NCBI GenBank assembly: GCA_963969395.1
Contig: OZ017796.1
Span: 34,028,243-34,092,242, forward strand
DNA length: 64,000 bases
DNA from: Pseudoscleropodium purum
Taxonomy: Eukaryota > Streptophyta > Bryopsida > Hypnales > Brachytheciaceae
Direction: 5' to 3'
Shown here: positions 1 through 11,604 of the stretch, one piece after another
Numbering within the stretch: the first letter of the stretch is position 1
Layout: every line of letters starts with the position of its first letter
The notes under the pieces: model-generated
The model's input: only the letters and a program-made list of their open reading frames with translations
Databases searched by the model: none
What the model was told of the DNA's origin: nothing
Program-made: the position numbers and the translations under genes

Positions 1-575
1 CTCAAAAAATTTATAGGTCGTTGATTTTTTTAAGAAAAAATATTTACCCTTGAAATTGCCATTGATTTCTCAAAAAATCACAAGCCATTGATCTTGTGAT
101 CTCCTAAGTAGTCTAAATATGAAATATAAAATGAATACTGAATACATATAGAGTACCAAATATGGATATGGGATGAATATTGAATACGGGTACTACATAT
201 GAATACAATATCGGATACAGATATGGGTACGAGATGAATATTGACTACGAATATGAATATCAGATATGGATATGAATATGGGATGAATATTGAATACAAA
301 TACAATATCAAATATGGATCTATGGATACAAGATGAATATTGGGTATAGATACAAATACAGTATTGGATACAAATACAGGAGGAATTATTCCATATTGAT
401 TGTCACTATGTTGGTTTTTTTAAATTACAAGAAGGGGAGGGAGGGGGGGGGGTTGCAAATGAAAATTTTATAATTTTTAAAATCCAAAAATGAGCACAAA
501 AATGGAGTCACTTTTGGATGGATAGTAGATACTTCTCTTCATTATCCACTCAAAAAATGCCTCAACTAAGGTAGC
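1..575. repeat. Dispersed repeat with degenerate minisatellite core, copy 1
   Basis: The core at about 115-385 is made of degenerate 12- to 30-base units built on GATATGGGATGAATATTGAA-like words. The flanks on both sides match 48830-49400 in the same orientation, including the shared words CAAAAAATCACAAGCCATTG before the core and GGAGGAATTAT after it. The two loci are therefore copies of one dispersed repeat and not independent simple repeats. Reading frames through the core encode only Tyr/Ile/Ser/Pro-rich periodic peptides and are not taken as genes. A poly-G run lies at about 437-451. Confidence 0.75.
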
Positions 576-612
576 TCCAGCAATAAGCTCTAAAAAACAT
601 TTATAATCTAAC

Positions 613-945
613 TACACTAAAAATGATAAATAGTGTTGGCTACACTAATTATTAACACTAACACTAATTGTGATTTGCAAGGTTTGTGTTAGAACATTAT
701 TTACCCATTCTAAAACTATTTTAACTCTATAATGAACTAGTGAATTGAACTGTTAAACTGTTGAATTGAATTGCAGAAATGTTGAATTGAACTATTGAAA
801 TGCTGACCAAAATGTACCAAAGTTTGATGGTGGGAGTTAAGTGCCCAACACTATTTACACATAAGTTGAAAAATAGTGTTGGGAGTAAAAAACAAGGACC
901 AACACTAATTATCATCCAACACTATTTACCATTTTTAGTATAGTG
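613..945. mobile_element. Small non-autonomous TIR element (MITE), about 330 bp
   Basis: The ends are inverted repeats of about 26 bases. The left end (613-639) contains ACTAAAAATGATAAATAGTG and the right end (916-945) is its near-exact complement with one or two differences. The interior is AT-rich and holds no coding capacity. The superfamily is uncertain because no target duplication can be read with confidence. Confidence 0.6.
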
Positions 946-2055
946 GATGTTGACTATCATAAATTAATAAATTTGTTGTAATGATTGAGCTTATAATATA
1001 AGCTTTGGTCTAAGAATTTTGTGATTTAATTTTTTTTGCATTTGTAGCATAAGTTTTCTCTCTTAGCTTAAAGGGAAATCTTGAATAAAAATCCTTGTAA
1101 AGAACAAAAAGATTGCGTTCCAAGGAAATGAAATGTTTAAGGCAAATTAATTTTGATTTTGATTTATCAAAATTGATCATGGCAACCTGCTATATAAGAA
1201 AAACAAATAAATCAAATTGATTTAATTCTTAGAAATAGGAGAGCCAACACCATTACAAATTAAGCTAATTTTATATTAGTATTGCACATAATTAACTTCT
1301 AATGGACTAGGGTGCAAAAAACCTTGTTGCAAAAGCTACAAGATGAACCCCTAACTGCCTAACCAACTATATATGTTTGATCCAAATTTTCAAGCTCATT
1401 TTTGGTATAGGCAGTTAAATTCCTCTGACCATTTAAAATTTTTTGACTAGCAATGTTGAAGGTTAACTATTGGAAGCTTTTATTTCATTGAACAAGGTAA
1501 ATATTAATTGATTCTTAAGAGGTCCTCATAGGTATATATATATAGTATTAGTAAAAGAGGAAAGCTAGCCAATTTCAATTGATTTGAAATCTAAACAATT
1601 ACTTATCCATTTGCTTTGAAAATGGTTCCAATGGTAAGAGTAAAGCATGCTTATGATTTTTATCATAGAAAATTTTAACATGCAAGTGTTGGTGTGCAGT
1701 TATTTGCAATTTCTACTTATAAAAAAAAAAAGCATTTCAACCATTGCATGGTAGATTGTATAATGAGCTTGGTAGCTCTTCATTTGAACTTAAGGTTTTG
1801 GAAGTATACTATATTTTACTAGGACAATTTCTATTGTTCATGTCATTTCTAATCCCAAAAAACTCTTCCATACAAATTTCTCAAACATTGTAGAAAGGGG
1901 CAGTGTATTAAAAATATAACACCTACATTTCTCTTGTTATAATTTCACAAGTGTTTATAATTTCAAGCTCAAAAATACCAAGCATACTAATGTGCAAGCT
2001 TTGGAAACATCTATACGGTTAGATTTTGAAAAAAAACACAATTTGCATCATTAAT
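946..2055. other. AT-rich intergenic DNA, nothing recognised
   Basis: I see no long reading frame, RNA gene or repeat pair that I can support here. A short TATA run lies near 1534-1544 and a poly-A run near 1720. Confidence 0.5.
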
Positions 2056-2960
2056 TGGGAATAATTTTAAGCCCATGCTCTTTTTTCATAGGAAAAACAC
2101 ACTTGAAAAGGCTTGAGCACTTTGAGGTTAAAGATACAAAAAATTTGAAAAAAGTGTGAGCCACAGAGATCCCAGTACAATTGAAACAAACATGTTATAC
2201 CAATTGCTAGTCATGATCGAAGGAAAGGGAGCATATCATATCAATGGGATTGCATTTCTCTTCTAAAAATTTATAAAAAAATTATTGGTAATAGCATTGG
2301 TGAATCTAACTGTATGGATGGAATCTACAATTAGTCAAAATTACAACTTTCATTTGTAAATCAATTCCAAAATATTCTTCCAAATAGTATTTTATGATGA
2401 TTCTTTTCAAATCATCCATTCGTGATCTAGAAAATGACACTTAGTAGCAAACAGACGTTGATTTTCAAATGACTAGTTCGGAAGCAAAAATCGGAAGATC
2501 CATCTCTCTACACATCACTTGCATTGGACAACTTCAGTACAACGTGTCTTGTCACAAACACATGTCCCACTTGTATACAAGTTTCTAGATCAATTTTTCA
2601 CTAGTGTCACCTCAACAATTTAGTGTACAAATAAGTTATACAAGGAAGAAGCACAAGAGAACAAATCCAACAAAATATACAGAGTAAAAGATTCAACCGA
2701 AAAGAAGCACTTTGCAAAATAAAGATGTGACATTTGAACACCATTTAGCCTAGATAAAGTGCTCATTGAAAATGAAAACAATCTTTCTCTAAGAAATAAG
2801 ACAAAAATAACCAACATTAAGTTCTAAGCAAGAAACTCATTGATGTTTGTAGTTTAATGAAATTGACTTGAAATTAAAACCCTAAACTATTCTAAACTAC
2901 TATATAGATCAACACCTAAAATCTTTGCTAGAGGCTCTATCTACCAATATAAAAGAGCTT
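2056..2960 (-). repeat. 3' flank of the kinase gene, homologous to 11115-12330 and 13080-13290
   Basis: Read on the minus strand, 2960-2660 matches the plus strand at about 13100-13290. The stretch 2650-2460 matches 11127-11640, and 2260-2060 matches 12187-12325. Between the last two, 2460-2270 is a truncated copy of the TTAA element family seen complete at 13330-13907. The order kinase, flank, X, element, Y suggests a unit that once repeated in tandem. Confidence 0.7.
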
Positions 2961-2978
2961 CTTGATAATGTGCCATAA

Positions 2979-4703
2979 TCATGTAAACATACTTTTCAAG
3001 GATGTGTATTTGTCCATGCTATACAAAGAAAATGTAGAAACTTTAGATTTTGGACCAAAAAATGGCAAGTGCTTGCATATATCACATGCTTCATCACGGT
3101 TTCTTCCAACATCATGCTTGCTTGTCAGTACTTCATAACATACATCATGTCGATTTATAGGAATAGGAGTCCGTCTTCGTTTTTCTTCCTCCCAAGCACT
3201 AAAAATAGACGTCCAACTTGTAGCTTCCTCTGGATTATCTAGCAATCCAATAGTCTCACCTGCAGAACTTTTTTGTATTTTTTCATTAAAAACCACTTGC
3301 ATGAGTCGACAAAATGGCATACATTCAGGAATATAGAATGGACAAGTAGCAAAGAACATCTGCCACTTAAATTGAATGGTCTCTAGCAATATAAGCCTTG
3401 AAAGGCTCTGTAAAGGTGGAAGCACGGGGTACTCTGTAAAGGTTTGCAACCCAAATTGGACCTTAAATTGTTCAATAGCATCACCAAATTGAGCAGCCCA
3501 CACAGCAAAGTCCTCTCCACTGTACTTATTAGCAATTACATGAACCAATTCCTTCAACTCCAAGAAGTTGGATTCATCGCTACAATTCCTGAGTCGATGG
3601 GTCTCAAATTCAAAATTGTTGAATATTGGAATATACGCCTCTGTTCCTTCAACAAAACCTTTCAGCTCTGAGACAATATCAGTAAAGGATGGTCGAACAT
3701 CAGGGTCGTGGTGCCAGCACTTGTTCAATAACTCCTTCATTTTGGGATTCAGATCAGAAGGTAGAGTTGGCCTCTCACCAGACAAAACCACATCATAATT
3801 GTTCACCCCAATACCCTCAAATGGAATGCGTCCTGTCAAAATTTCATAGCAAGTCATTGCAAAACTATATACATCTGACTTTTTTGTAAATGGAAGGGCT
3901 CGCAACATGTTCCAATAAACAGATGTGTCAACATCTCCCGAATTACGAAAATGTTCCAAGTCTCTTAACCCTTGCAAGATTTCAGGAGCTCTCCAAAAAC
4001 CTGTTCCAATAACCGTAGGTGAAATATCAAAATCACCAATGAATACAGCTGCTGGAGTGTCATCCTCTTCACTAATATTCATAACAAAGATGTTGTCTGC
4101 CTTGAGATCGCGATGTAGAATATTCAATAGATGCAAATATGCCATGCCTATTGCAAGTTCGATGATGATCCCCATTGCAACAGGACCATGGAAAGGTCTT
4201 CTCTTGAAAAATCCTTTCTTCATATGCTTTTGAATACAAGCATGAAGACTGCAATCATATTTCTCCATGATAAGGCAGAAAGAATCCTCATGAGCGAAAT
4301 AGCCATAGAATTTGCAAATATAATGGCAATCTGAATGGGTATCAAAAAGCTCCTCTGGCCATTGACCAAAGTGATTGTCAAGAAGGGTGCCCTTGAATGT
4401 CTTCACAGCACAGTGCCAGCTTGGTGTAAGTTCTTCGCTATTTGGTTTCTTGAAGAGAACGTTGACTTTATAAACTGTGCCTTGACCACCTTCACCAATC
4501 TTCTCTTGAAATTCAATTTGATCGCTTATAAATTGTAATACCTTCTTCCCTGGCAAGACACGAACATTATTGTCCTCAGATGGTGCTACATCATCAATAG
4601 AGGTCCAATACAAGCCCGTTCCCGTTGAGGATGAAGCTTCAAAATGTTCCTTCACATCCTCAAAAACAGTGACCGTGGGTTCCACAGCTTGTTGGTCTTC
4701 CAT
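2979..4703 (-). CDS. TKL-like protein kinase with a conserved cysteine-containing C-terminal region
   Basis: The single coding exon gives 574 residues, read from ATG at 4703. A splice-acceptor-like TGTACAG lies three bases upstream, so a 5' UTR intron is likely. The kinase domain spans about residues 64-352. It has a glycine loop GEGGQG (70-75), lysine K101 in CAVKTF, catalytic HRDLKADN (197-204), APE at 239-241 and SDVYSFA after 276. The metal-binding motif reads DFD (224-226) where DFG is usual, and the activation segment is short. The catalytic Lys and both Asp residues are kept, so activity is plausible. The C-terminal ~210 residues match no domain I know and end with a possible metal site C540-x2-C543-x-H545. 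A partial copy at 12345-13080 shares this tail, so the tail belongs to the family. Substrate and pathway are unknown. The large TKL/RLCK-like class is a reasonable placement. Confidence 0.85.
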   Translation of the reverse strand: MEDQQAVEPTVTVFEDVKEHFEASSSTGTGLYWTSIDDVAPSEDNNVRVLPGKKVLQFISDQIEFQEKIGEGGQGTVYKVNVLFKKPNSEELTPSWHCAVKTFKGTLLDNHFGQWPEELFDTHSDCHYICKFYGYFAHEDSFCLIMEKYDCSLHACIQKHMKKGFFKRRPFHGPVAMGIIIELAIGMAYLHLLNILHRDLKADNIFVMNISEEDDTPAAVFIGDFDISPTVIGTGFWRAPEILQGLRDLEHFRNSGDVDTSVYWNMLRALPFTKKSDVYSFAMTCYEILTGRIPFEGIGVNNYDVVLSGERPTLPSDLNPKMKELLNKCWHHDPDVRPSFTDIVSELKGFVEGTEAYIPIFNNFEFETHRLRNCSDESNFLELKELVHVIANKYSGEDFAVWAAQFGDAIEQFKVQFGLQTFTEYPVLPPLQSLSRLILLETIQFKWQMFFATCPFYIPECMPFCRLMQVVFNEKIQKSSAGETIGLLDNPEEATSWTSIFSAWEEEKRRRTPIPINRHDVCYEVLTSKHDVGRNRDEACDICKHLPFFGPKSKVSTFSLYSMDKYTSLKSMFT

Positions 4704-4706
4704 AGC

Positions 4707-5000
4707 CTGTACATAATTGCCAAATGTTTAACAAAGTTAGATCAGTGTTGCAAAGTGAGGTGAATCAATGCATCTGCACATCATGCTTGATTCTTTTCAT
4801 CTTGCAATTGCTCTCAAGCCACAACTCCTACATATCATATTACTTTCGTACAAGAAGAAAGTACATATTAACATCCTTACATACAAGAAGAAACACAGTG
4901 CATAACATACTTTCCAGTGAAAATATAAGTGTCCCAATTCCTTTTTAACATGTGCTTCTAAGACCGTGTTGTTCATCTAAAGCACTACCACCGAACATAT
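4707..5000 (-). promoter_or_regulatory. Upstream region and probable 5' UTR intron of the kinase gene
   Basis: On the minus strand a pyrimidine-poor tract ends in TGTACAG at 4707, directly before GCT-ATG of the kinase. This looks like a 3' splice site, so the transcription start probably lies further upstream, beyond 4800. I cannot place a TATA box with confidence. Confidence 0.4.
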
Positions 5001-5005
5001 AATAA

Positions 5006-5203
5006 GGCACGGACGAGAACAAGACGGTGCTGGAGTACTGGAGCTATAAAGTGGATCCTGTGACGACACTGACCCGAGAGGAATTCACAAAGTTCATTGT
5101 GGAGTTTCTATCTATAAAGCTTGTCAGCGCCAATGGAAGCAGCCTCTACAAAGATTGCTGTCGGTACTACTCTGTCTTCAATCCCAAACCACATTGGGCA
5201 TAA
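5006..5203 (+). pseudogene. Coding-like 65-codon frame, gene not recognised
   Basis: This frame is open between two TAA stops and lacks an ATG. It has balanced amino-acid use unlike the AT-rich surroundings, with words such as ENKTVLEYWSYKVDPVTTL and LYKDCCRYYSVFNPKPHWA. It could be an exon or a gene fragment. I do not recognise the family. No splice partners are clear, although a second coding-like frame lies at 6082-6210. Confidence 0.3.
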
Positions 5204-5758
5204 AAACCACACAATAGAAATACATTTGATTTGAAAATGTTGTGCAGTAGTTCGATTCCAATCTTCGGTCTGAGCTCAATCCTTTTATCTACGTTATGAT
5301 TTTGGTACTACATCATAACTTGGTACTCCCGGTACTTCCACTCAATCAACCTTAAAACCCAATACACCACTCACGACAACATCATACACTCCACATATTT
5401 TTCCCATGATTCACTGAATACTGATTCCAACACTTGCAAAAGTTCTTTCTTCAGTCTAATGAGTGTTAAGGTGATCTTCTTCGAAGCTTTAACCCCAGGT
5501 GAGTTCAGTAAATTTTGTCAAACAGTGATTAGTCCCTAAACTAATCACAACTTAGTGATCACGTGGACCTCAATATTTGGCATGGAAATTCAATTTCGAC
5601 ACTTCCAGGTTGCTAAATCAGACCTTGTCTAGTTGTATAAAACTGCCAGAATGAACCATACATGACTAGCTTCAAAGATTGTTAGGTTTCGGCAAAATCT
5701 CTGGGGAGCATCAGATGACCCTCATAGAATTGTGCAGAAACCCTACTGTAAAGTGAAT

Positions 5759-5787
5759 CCCACCCCACCCCACCCCACCCCACCCCA
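5759..5787. repeat. (CCCCA)n microsatellite
   Basis: Five to six perfect CCCCA units are read directly here. No function is implied. Confidence 0.9.
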
Positions 5788-6081
5788 TGATGAGAGTTCA
5801 CTGAAATTTCAAGAAATTGGCACTTTGAAAACTCCCAGTAACTTAAGATCTAAGTTTCCAGTACTAGTATTAGAGTTCGGTGCATACGATAATGGAACTT
5901 GAAACATGTATGCCATTACAACGAGTACGACCATAAAAGGAATGCCGATGATGCCTGCAGAGGGAGGTGGATCGGTGGCATCCAACCCAGGGACATGGAT
6001 TGTTCTTTAGACATTTTGTGGGATTTGATTACGGACTGGGGACACTGAGACCGATTCTTCCTCTAGGACCCTGACTTACAG

Positions 6082-6210
6082 GTCATGACGCACCTAGTGA
6101 AGGGCGAGAACAAGAAGCCGGGGTGCATGCGCTATGCCCAATTGGCACCCGACAGGTTCGGCTACCAGCGCCTGATTGCCATCGAAAACGACAAGCACTG
6201 CCTGTCGTAA
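6082..6210 (+). pseudogene. Coding-like 42-codon frame behind an acceptor-like site
   Basis: TTACAG precedes an open frame of 42 codons that ends at TAA 6208-6210. It contains HLVKGENKKPGCMRYAQLAP and later GYQRLIAIENDKHCLS. Composition is coding-like, with a GC-rich third position relative to neighbours. The family is not recognised. It may be a terminal exon of the same lost gene as 5006-5203, which is inference from proximity only. Confidence 0.3.
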
Positions 6211-6420
6211 AGCATGAAAGCGAGTAACTTCTGCGATGGACTCCGCAACTACATACGTCGAACAATGACCCTAACTATTTCAGTAGCTCTGCAGAGACCT
6301 TGAAAATCAAGACTCTAGAAGGCAGATAAGTGCAAGTCGCTCAAACGTAATCCCCCACGCGAGTCTCATTTTACCCCACCGATGTTTAAAACGAGACATC
6401 TATCTGAATCACATCTCCTT

Positions 6421-6450
6421 AAAACGAAAACGAAAACGAAAACGAAAACA
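6421..6450. repeat. (AAAACG)n microsatellite
   Basis: Four perfect hexamers are followed by one variant unit. Read directly. Confidence 0.9.
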
Positions 6451-7039
6451 AATAGAAACAAAATAAGGTTAAGTTAGCGAAGAAACATCATACTCGCAAG
6501 GCCTCACACACACATTCTCCACATTGAACTGATTACAAAACTCTGGTGGTGGGTTTCAAAATCAAGCCCTAGAGCGGATGGTTGATCGAAGAGCAAGCCC
6601 CGTAGCAGATTTATCAAATCCTATCACCTCGTACGTTTTTGCTCATATGGAGACTCGCAAAGCAGATGGTTGATCGAAAAGAGCCCCAGTGCAAACAGGG
6701 GAGGCAAACTTATACACTTAACCGCAACAAGTCAATCAATGTACAAATGGTTCAGAGACTGTACCTGCGGTTGCAGTTCGCACTCGACAATCTCCTCAAA
6801 ATACACTCCAGCAATGACAAACAAGTGAGGAAAGTCCCAAATCGAGTCACCAAGTTAAGCAGCTGCAGAGATACGACGCAACTTATAAACTCCTTGCAGA
6901 GGCTAGGCCCGCGCACATGACGCAAACGAAGGGCGTGCGACGTCAGAAACGCGGGTTTGCCCGTAGCGGCCCTCACCAGTAAAAATAGACCTGACTAAGT
7001 TAGTAGAAACACCGAAGGACACTCGCACTGCTATTTCTA

Positions 7040-7150
7040 CAGACGCGTTGTCATAATGCATGTTCTACAGTAGGAACAAGTCAGAAAGACGAAGCTTCGG
7101 GGAGACTGCAAGTTGGGAGGATTGTAGGAGGTCGGACGATTTTCCGCAAT
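7040..7150 (-). repeat. Inverted copy of the segment at 9150-9256
   Basis: The minus strand here matches the plus strand at 9150-9256 with scattered substitutions. Shared words are CGACCTCCTACA, TCCTCCCAA, GAAGCTTC and CTGTAGAACA. The plus copy also contains a local inverted repeat, GTCCGTGTTGTCA at 9117-9129 with its complement at 9242-9256, and a direct repeat GGAGGTCGGTT at 9136 and 9259. Separately, 6609-6650 and 8960-8995 share TTATCAAATCCTATCAC in direct orientation. The region has been locally duplicated and inverted. Confidence 0.55.
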
Positions 7151-10100
7151 TTGGGGGAGTTCGACTGACTTCTTAGAATATTTTCCAGTAAAATATTAAA
7201 GAAAGATAAATAAATGGAACTGAAATCCAATAGGAGTGGTTTCATATTTTTTGGGCTGTTCATTTCGAAATTTGTTTCAGAATACTGAATTGCAAGAGTT
7301 CGTTTCTGAGGGTTTTATGAAGCTCTCTGTGATGTGATGTGGAAAAAGGGTTCAGGGAAGTACCGGAACAAGTGGAATCAAAGTTGATTGGCCTTCGAAT
7401 TATGACCTCATGAATGATCTTATGAGTGGGGGCTTACACCGCCTCTGGATCGGAAAGACAGGTGCATCGGTTTATCTTACTCCACTCTGCAAAACCTGTC
7501 TTTGTTTAATCTTGATAGTAGGTGAATGGGATTCTAGATTCTCTTAGAATGCGTGTTTTGGATTCCGTGTGAATAAACCATGAAATTTCCAGGTGCTGAA
7601 AATTTGCTACGTGTACTTAAAATTAACCCAAGCTCTCCTCTACGAAGTCTCATGTACTGTGCATAGGCTGTACGTTTTAGGTGAGTTTTGCAAATATGTC
7701 ACAACTTGTAGGAGATTTTATGAGAATTAATGAGGGTTACTTTTTCGCTTTCAGAGTTTAACTCTTCGATGTCATATTCTTTGGGCCTTTTCACCTCAAT
7801 TTTGTACAGAATCTCTTTTCTAAATCCAGAGAGACTACTGGTATACCAAAATGTAGATTTTGTCAGTGGCCTTGATTATTGACATTTTCCATTGCTTCCA
7901 AAGAGGACGTTAAGAATGAAGTTCAAACTTATGTTTAGTTTCTCTTGACAAGATGAATCTAAGATTAGATTGTATTGAATTTTGTACATTGCAACGTGCA
8001 ATTGACTCGCTTCGACAGAGAACCCGTTCCAATTGGACAAAATTTAACCGATTTATGGACAGGCCCAATTCTGTTGACTTTGAGACAAGTTGCATTTTCA
8101 AACGCTTGTCTCGATCTCACTGGATTTTATTTATTTTTGTGATGGGACTTCTCTAATCTCTAGTAGACGAAATAGAAGAATTTTGATACTGGACCCAATT
8201 CTATATATGAGTCGACTGAAATTGTCATCATGTGGAACTAAACTTTAATCTTGTAACTTGAGAAACCATCACGTACAGAATCTCTTGAGCATTTGGTGGT
8301 TAACGCTTAATTAGGTGTTGTGATGTGCAGGCTGGTGTCTAAGTTGGCAGATTTAGACCGTTTCCAGGCATGCAACATCTGAATGTTGGTTTCTAATAGT
8401 ACCTGCTCATTTCATTTGCAACATCTTCTCTTCCGGAGATTGCAAATTTTCGTGCCTTTTGCATGCCTCCGTAACTGAAGTTTTGTAAGCCTTCGATGTT
8501 TTGGCTTCTCCAAATATTTGTAATATTTTGAATGAAATTGGAGGTGTCTTCTTAGGTTTCTGTAGTATCAGTGCTCGCTCGGGAGAATTGAAACTCCCAT
8601 GATCGACGTTAGACTGGGAATTAATCTGTGTGCAGGAGATGTTGCGTTTCGTGTTGTGGATGCCATTGAGAAGGCCGAGCAACGAGTACGTCCGTGGCGA
8701 TACGTAATCCGATGCTGATGATCGACGAAGATATATCCAGTTGACACGAGTTTTATGTTTGTGATATCAACCCCAATTGCAATATGCTAGCTAGCTTGAG
8801 TTGGGAATTGAAAAAAACGATCGAGCCAAGAGGAGATCAGAGGTGACCTTTACGTCCTTCTCCTGAGCTTGCAATCTGTCTGTCCTTGGTTTGTATTGAG
8901 CAAGGGAATTGAAGTTGTAGTTGAAGTTCCTGATCGAGTCTGAATGCCTTTGGACAGAATTATCAAATCCTATCACGTCGTATTTGCTGATCTCGAGACT
9001 CAGAAGTGATGAATGAGCGAGCTGTATATATGTATGTTTATCATATTTGTCATCAACTGGGTTCAAAATATGCAAATCCATTTAATTTAATCATGTTTCT
9101 ACAGATGTTTCTACGGGTCCGTGTTGTCATGATCAGGAGGTCGGTTCATTTTTCGACCTCCTACAGTCCTCCCAATTTGCAAACTCCCGGAAGCTTCCTC
9201 TTGCTGAGTTGCTCGGTTGCTCCTGCTGTAGAACACGCGTTTTGACAACACGGACGCGGAGGTCGGTTTATTTTTCGTATGCTAAATCCTTCTCACAAGG
9301 TGGGCCATGCGGGTTGAATTTTTGTGTTCTGCTGTTCTGCAAGATAATTGTAAGGAAAAAAAGTCTACTATTTTGTGTCGGGTTAATTCTATATTCTTCA
9401 CGTGTAGTAGCTGATTTGGGACCTCTGATTGCAAACGTGAATTCAATATTTGCAAATTTTATTACTTGTAGCAAATTAAAAATTCTTATATTTTTTCCTA
9501 GGGATAAATTCACCTTACATAGCACACTTTGAAGGGTGGGTTTAGAGTCCTACATTTTTTTGACCTTTGTAGAATTAGCTAGTTATGGATAATGAAGTTG
9601 AAATCAGAGAAAGTGTCCACTTCCTGAAAAATTTGTCGTTGGTACCTTGACAAATGCAATTGGTACATGGAAGAAAGCATCATGTATTTAAGAGTTACAA
9701 AAAACTTTTAGAGCCTTGTTGCTTTCCATACAGGCTCCTAATTTGGGCCATGATTCTCATGACTAGTTATTCTATTTCAGGGTCCTTCACACTCACTTGT
9801 AAGCATTGTAATTTTGATGTGTGCCAACATCAGCAGTTTGGATAACATTTTAGCAATTCCATTTCAACCAAGACAAAGGATTTGCAAAACTTTTTTTTAT
9901 TGTTGTCAGCTATATAATCTAAATGCATCAACAGAGTTAAAAATAGCATAATTAGGCGTCTTTGCCTTGCAAATGATTGCCATATGAGCAATCTCTTTCT
10001 TATAAAATTCACAGTAATTTCAATCGCTAAATTTTGAAACCTAATTGATCCTGTTTAGAACTCATGGTCTGTATCTGTCCACAGAAGCATCGGAATGAGT

Positions 10101-10490
10101 TCGATGTCTCCTCGCGATAGAAGAAGAGGAATGACTTGCGAGGAAAGTAGAAATTCTTACGTTAGGACTTGAAGCTTTAATCCCTAAAGGACTTAGAAAC
10201 TCAATTTGGGTCTCATGTGTCTTTTGAAAAGCAATGTTGAGGACGTCCTCTCTTGACTTTCTTTTGTACAATTTATTTTTTGTTTCTTTGACCAACACAT
10301 GGCTCCACTTGAATTATATTTTTCACAATTGAATTGGTCATTTGAGATCCATATATGAAGCCTTGGTGCTTTGTGGGTTAACTAACCTTCATAATCTCAG
10401 TGTTGATGTATTTTTTTTCTCTTATGAAACAATTCCATGCTTTGCCTGACACGCCGTGAATCTGCACTCGTGACTTGGACCGATGTCAAT
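7151..10490. other. Long region without a recognised gene
   Basis: Base composition is less AT-rich than most intergenic DNA in the window, and short coding-like scraps occur. One example is about 8640-8690, with a frame reading DVAFRVVDAIEKAEQR. No gene can be assembled from them. Introns or untranslated parts of the SNARE-like locus at 10491 could lie here, but nothing shows it. Confidence 0.35.
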
Positions 10491-11102
10491 ATGGGGCGGC
10501 GACGAAATCCCGGGTGCAACTACAATCCTTATCAGATCCAGCTTAGAGTTGATCCTCGGGACCAGCTGGATGACGGAATTTCTGGTCTTCGGAAGCAAGT
10601 ACATCAACTGAGGCAAGTATGATTTGTCTATGTCCACAGAAATTTAAGCATTGAAAATTGGAGAAAAGAGTACGGATTCAGAACATTCGTCGTCTTTGTT
10701 AAAGAGTTTGATTTTTCTGAAGAGAATTATCCCATGACCAACTGTAAGCAGAAGAATCAAGACTCCTGAGACTTCTTAAGGACCTCTCTGTTCCTGATCG
10801 AAGCTGTTTGGAAAGTAATCACTGAAAGCTGAAGTTACTGATGAATTGGGAGTACTGACTTGATTAGATTCTAGTGTGCCCCGTGTGGCATTTTTGAATC
10901 CCCTTAGACAGGATTACAACCTGCATCCTACGATGAGAACGTTGTTGTTGTTATCAATTGTTTCATTAACCATGATTTGGAGCATTGGATTGCCCTTGTG
11001 GTGCATGTGCAGGAAGAAACGATGGCCAAAGGAGTGTTGAAAACCACGACTCGAAGACTCCACCAGGCCTTGGCTCTGTCAACGAGGCATCAGCGCTCTT
11101 GA
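10491..11102 (+). pseudogene. Bet1-like Qc-SNARE, partial (two exons, core and membrane anchor missing)
   Basis: The first exon (10491-10616, 42 codons) starts at ATG and contains YQIQLRVDPRDQLDDGISGL and then RKQVHQLRQ before GTATGA. From memory of the family, plant Bet1-like SNAREs (the At4g14600 type) carry a similar IQLRIDP...DDEITGL stretch at the start of the SNARE motif. A second exon (11013-11102) after TGTGCAG reads EETMAKGVLKTTTRRLHQAL, like the later part of the SNARE motif, then stops. The exon that should join them and the C-terminal membrane segment are not visible. Homology to the kinase-flank repeat begins about 20 bases after the stop. An intact protein would act in Golgi-ER vesicle fusion, but this copy is probably truncated. 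Confidence 0.55.
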
Positions 11103-11114
11103 AGTTATCTCACG

Positions 11115-11600
11115 ATTGGATTTTCTCTCTTAATTGTGCTCCTTCCTTGTATAACTTATGTGTACACTAAATTGTTCAGGCAACACTATTGGAAAATTGA
11201 TCGATCTGGAAACTTGTATATACACAAGTGGGACATGTGTTTGTGACAAGGCCGGCTGCCTGTTTTGTTCTTGATCTTCTCAGCTTGCCAGTCTGAAACA
11301 ATGAAGAGATCGAGTTTTCATGGATTCCACTTCGTTCCTGCTTGAAGAGACGAGTCGTGAACGTCTTGCTGAAAGCAGGATTAAGTTCGAGCACTCCTTG
11401 AATTTGTAAGGAAACTGGAATCAGAACGCGAACGAGATGTGCTGCTGCAGGGAATTGGAAGCTCAGTTATAGTCGCAGATTGGAAGCTATGGAACAGGAA
11501 GTGCACGTTGTGCTGAAATTGTCAAATGCAAGAGAAGTGCAGAGAGATGGATCTTCCTGTTTTTGCCTCCGAATTGGGTCATTTGAAAATCAACGTCTGT
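11115..11600 (+). repeat. Kinase-flank segment X with an unmatched insert
   Basis: This matches the minus strand of 2650-2460, for example CTTCCTTGTATAACTTAT, GTGGGACATGTGTTTGTGAC and AGAGATGGATCTTCC. About 250 bases at 11250-11505 have no counterpart in the other copy. They include a coding-like stretch LLEFVRKLESERERDVLLQG that I do not recognise. Confidence 0.6.
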
Positions 11601-11604
11601 TTGC

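Noticed and set aside
3925..4233. 102-codon plus-strand frame
   Set aside because: It is antisense to the kinase catalytic domain, a shadow frame.
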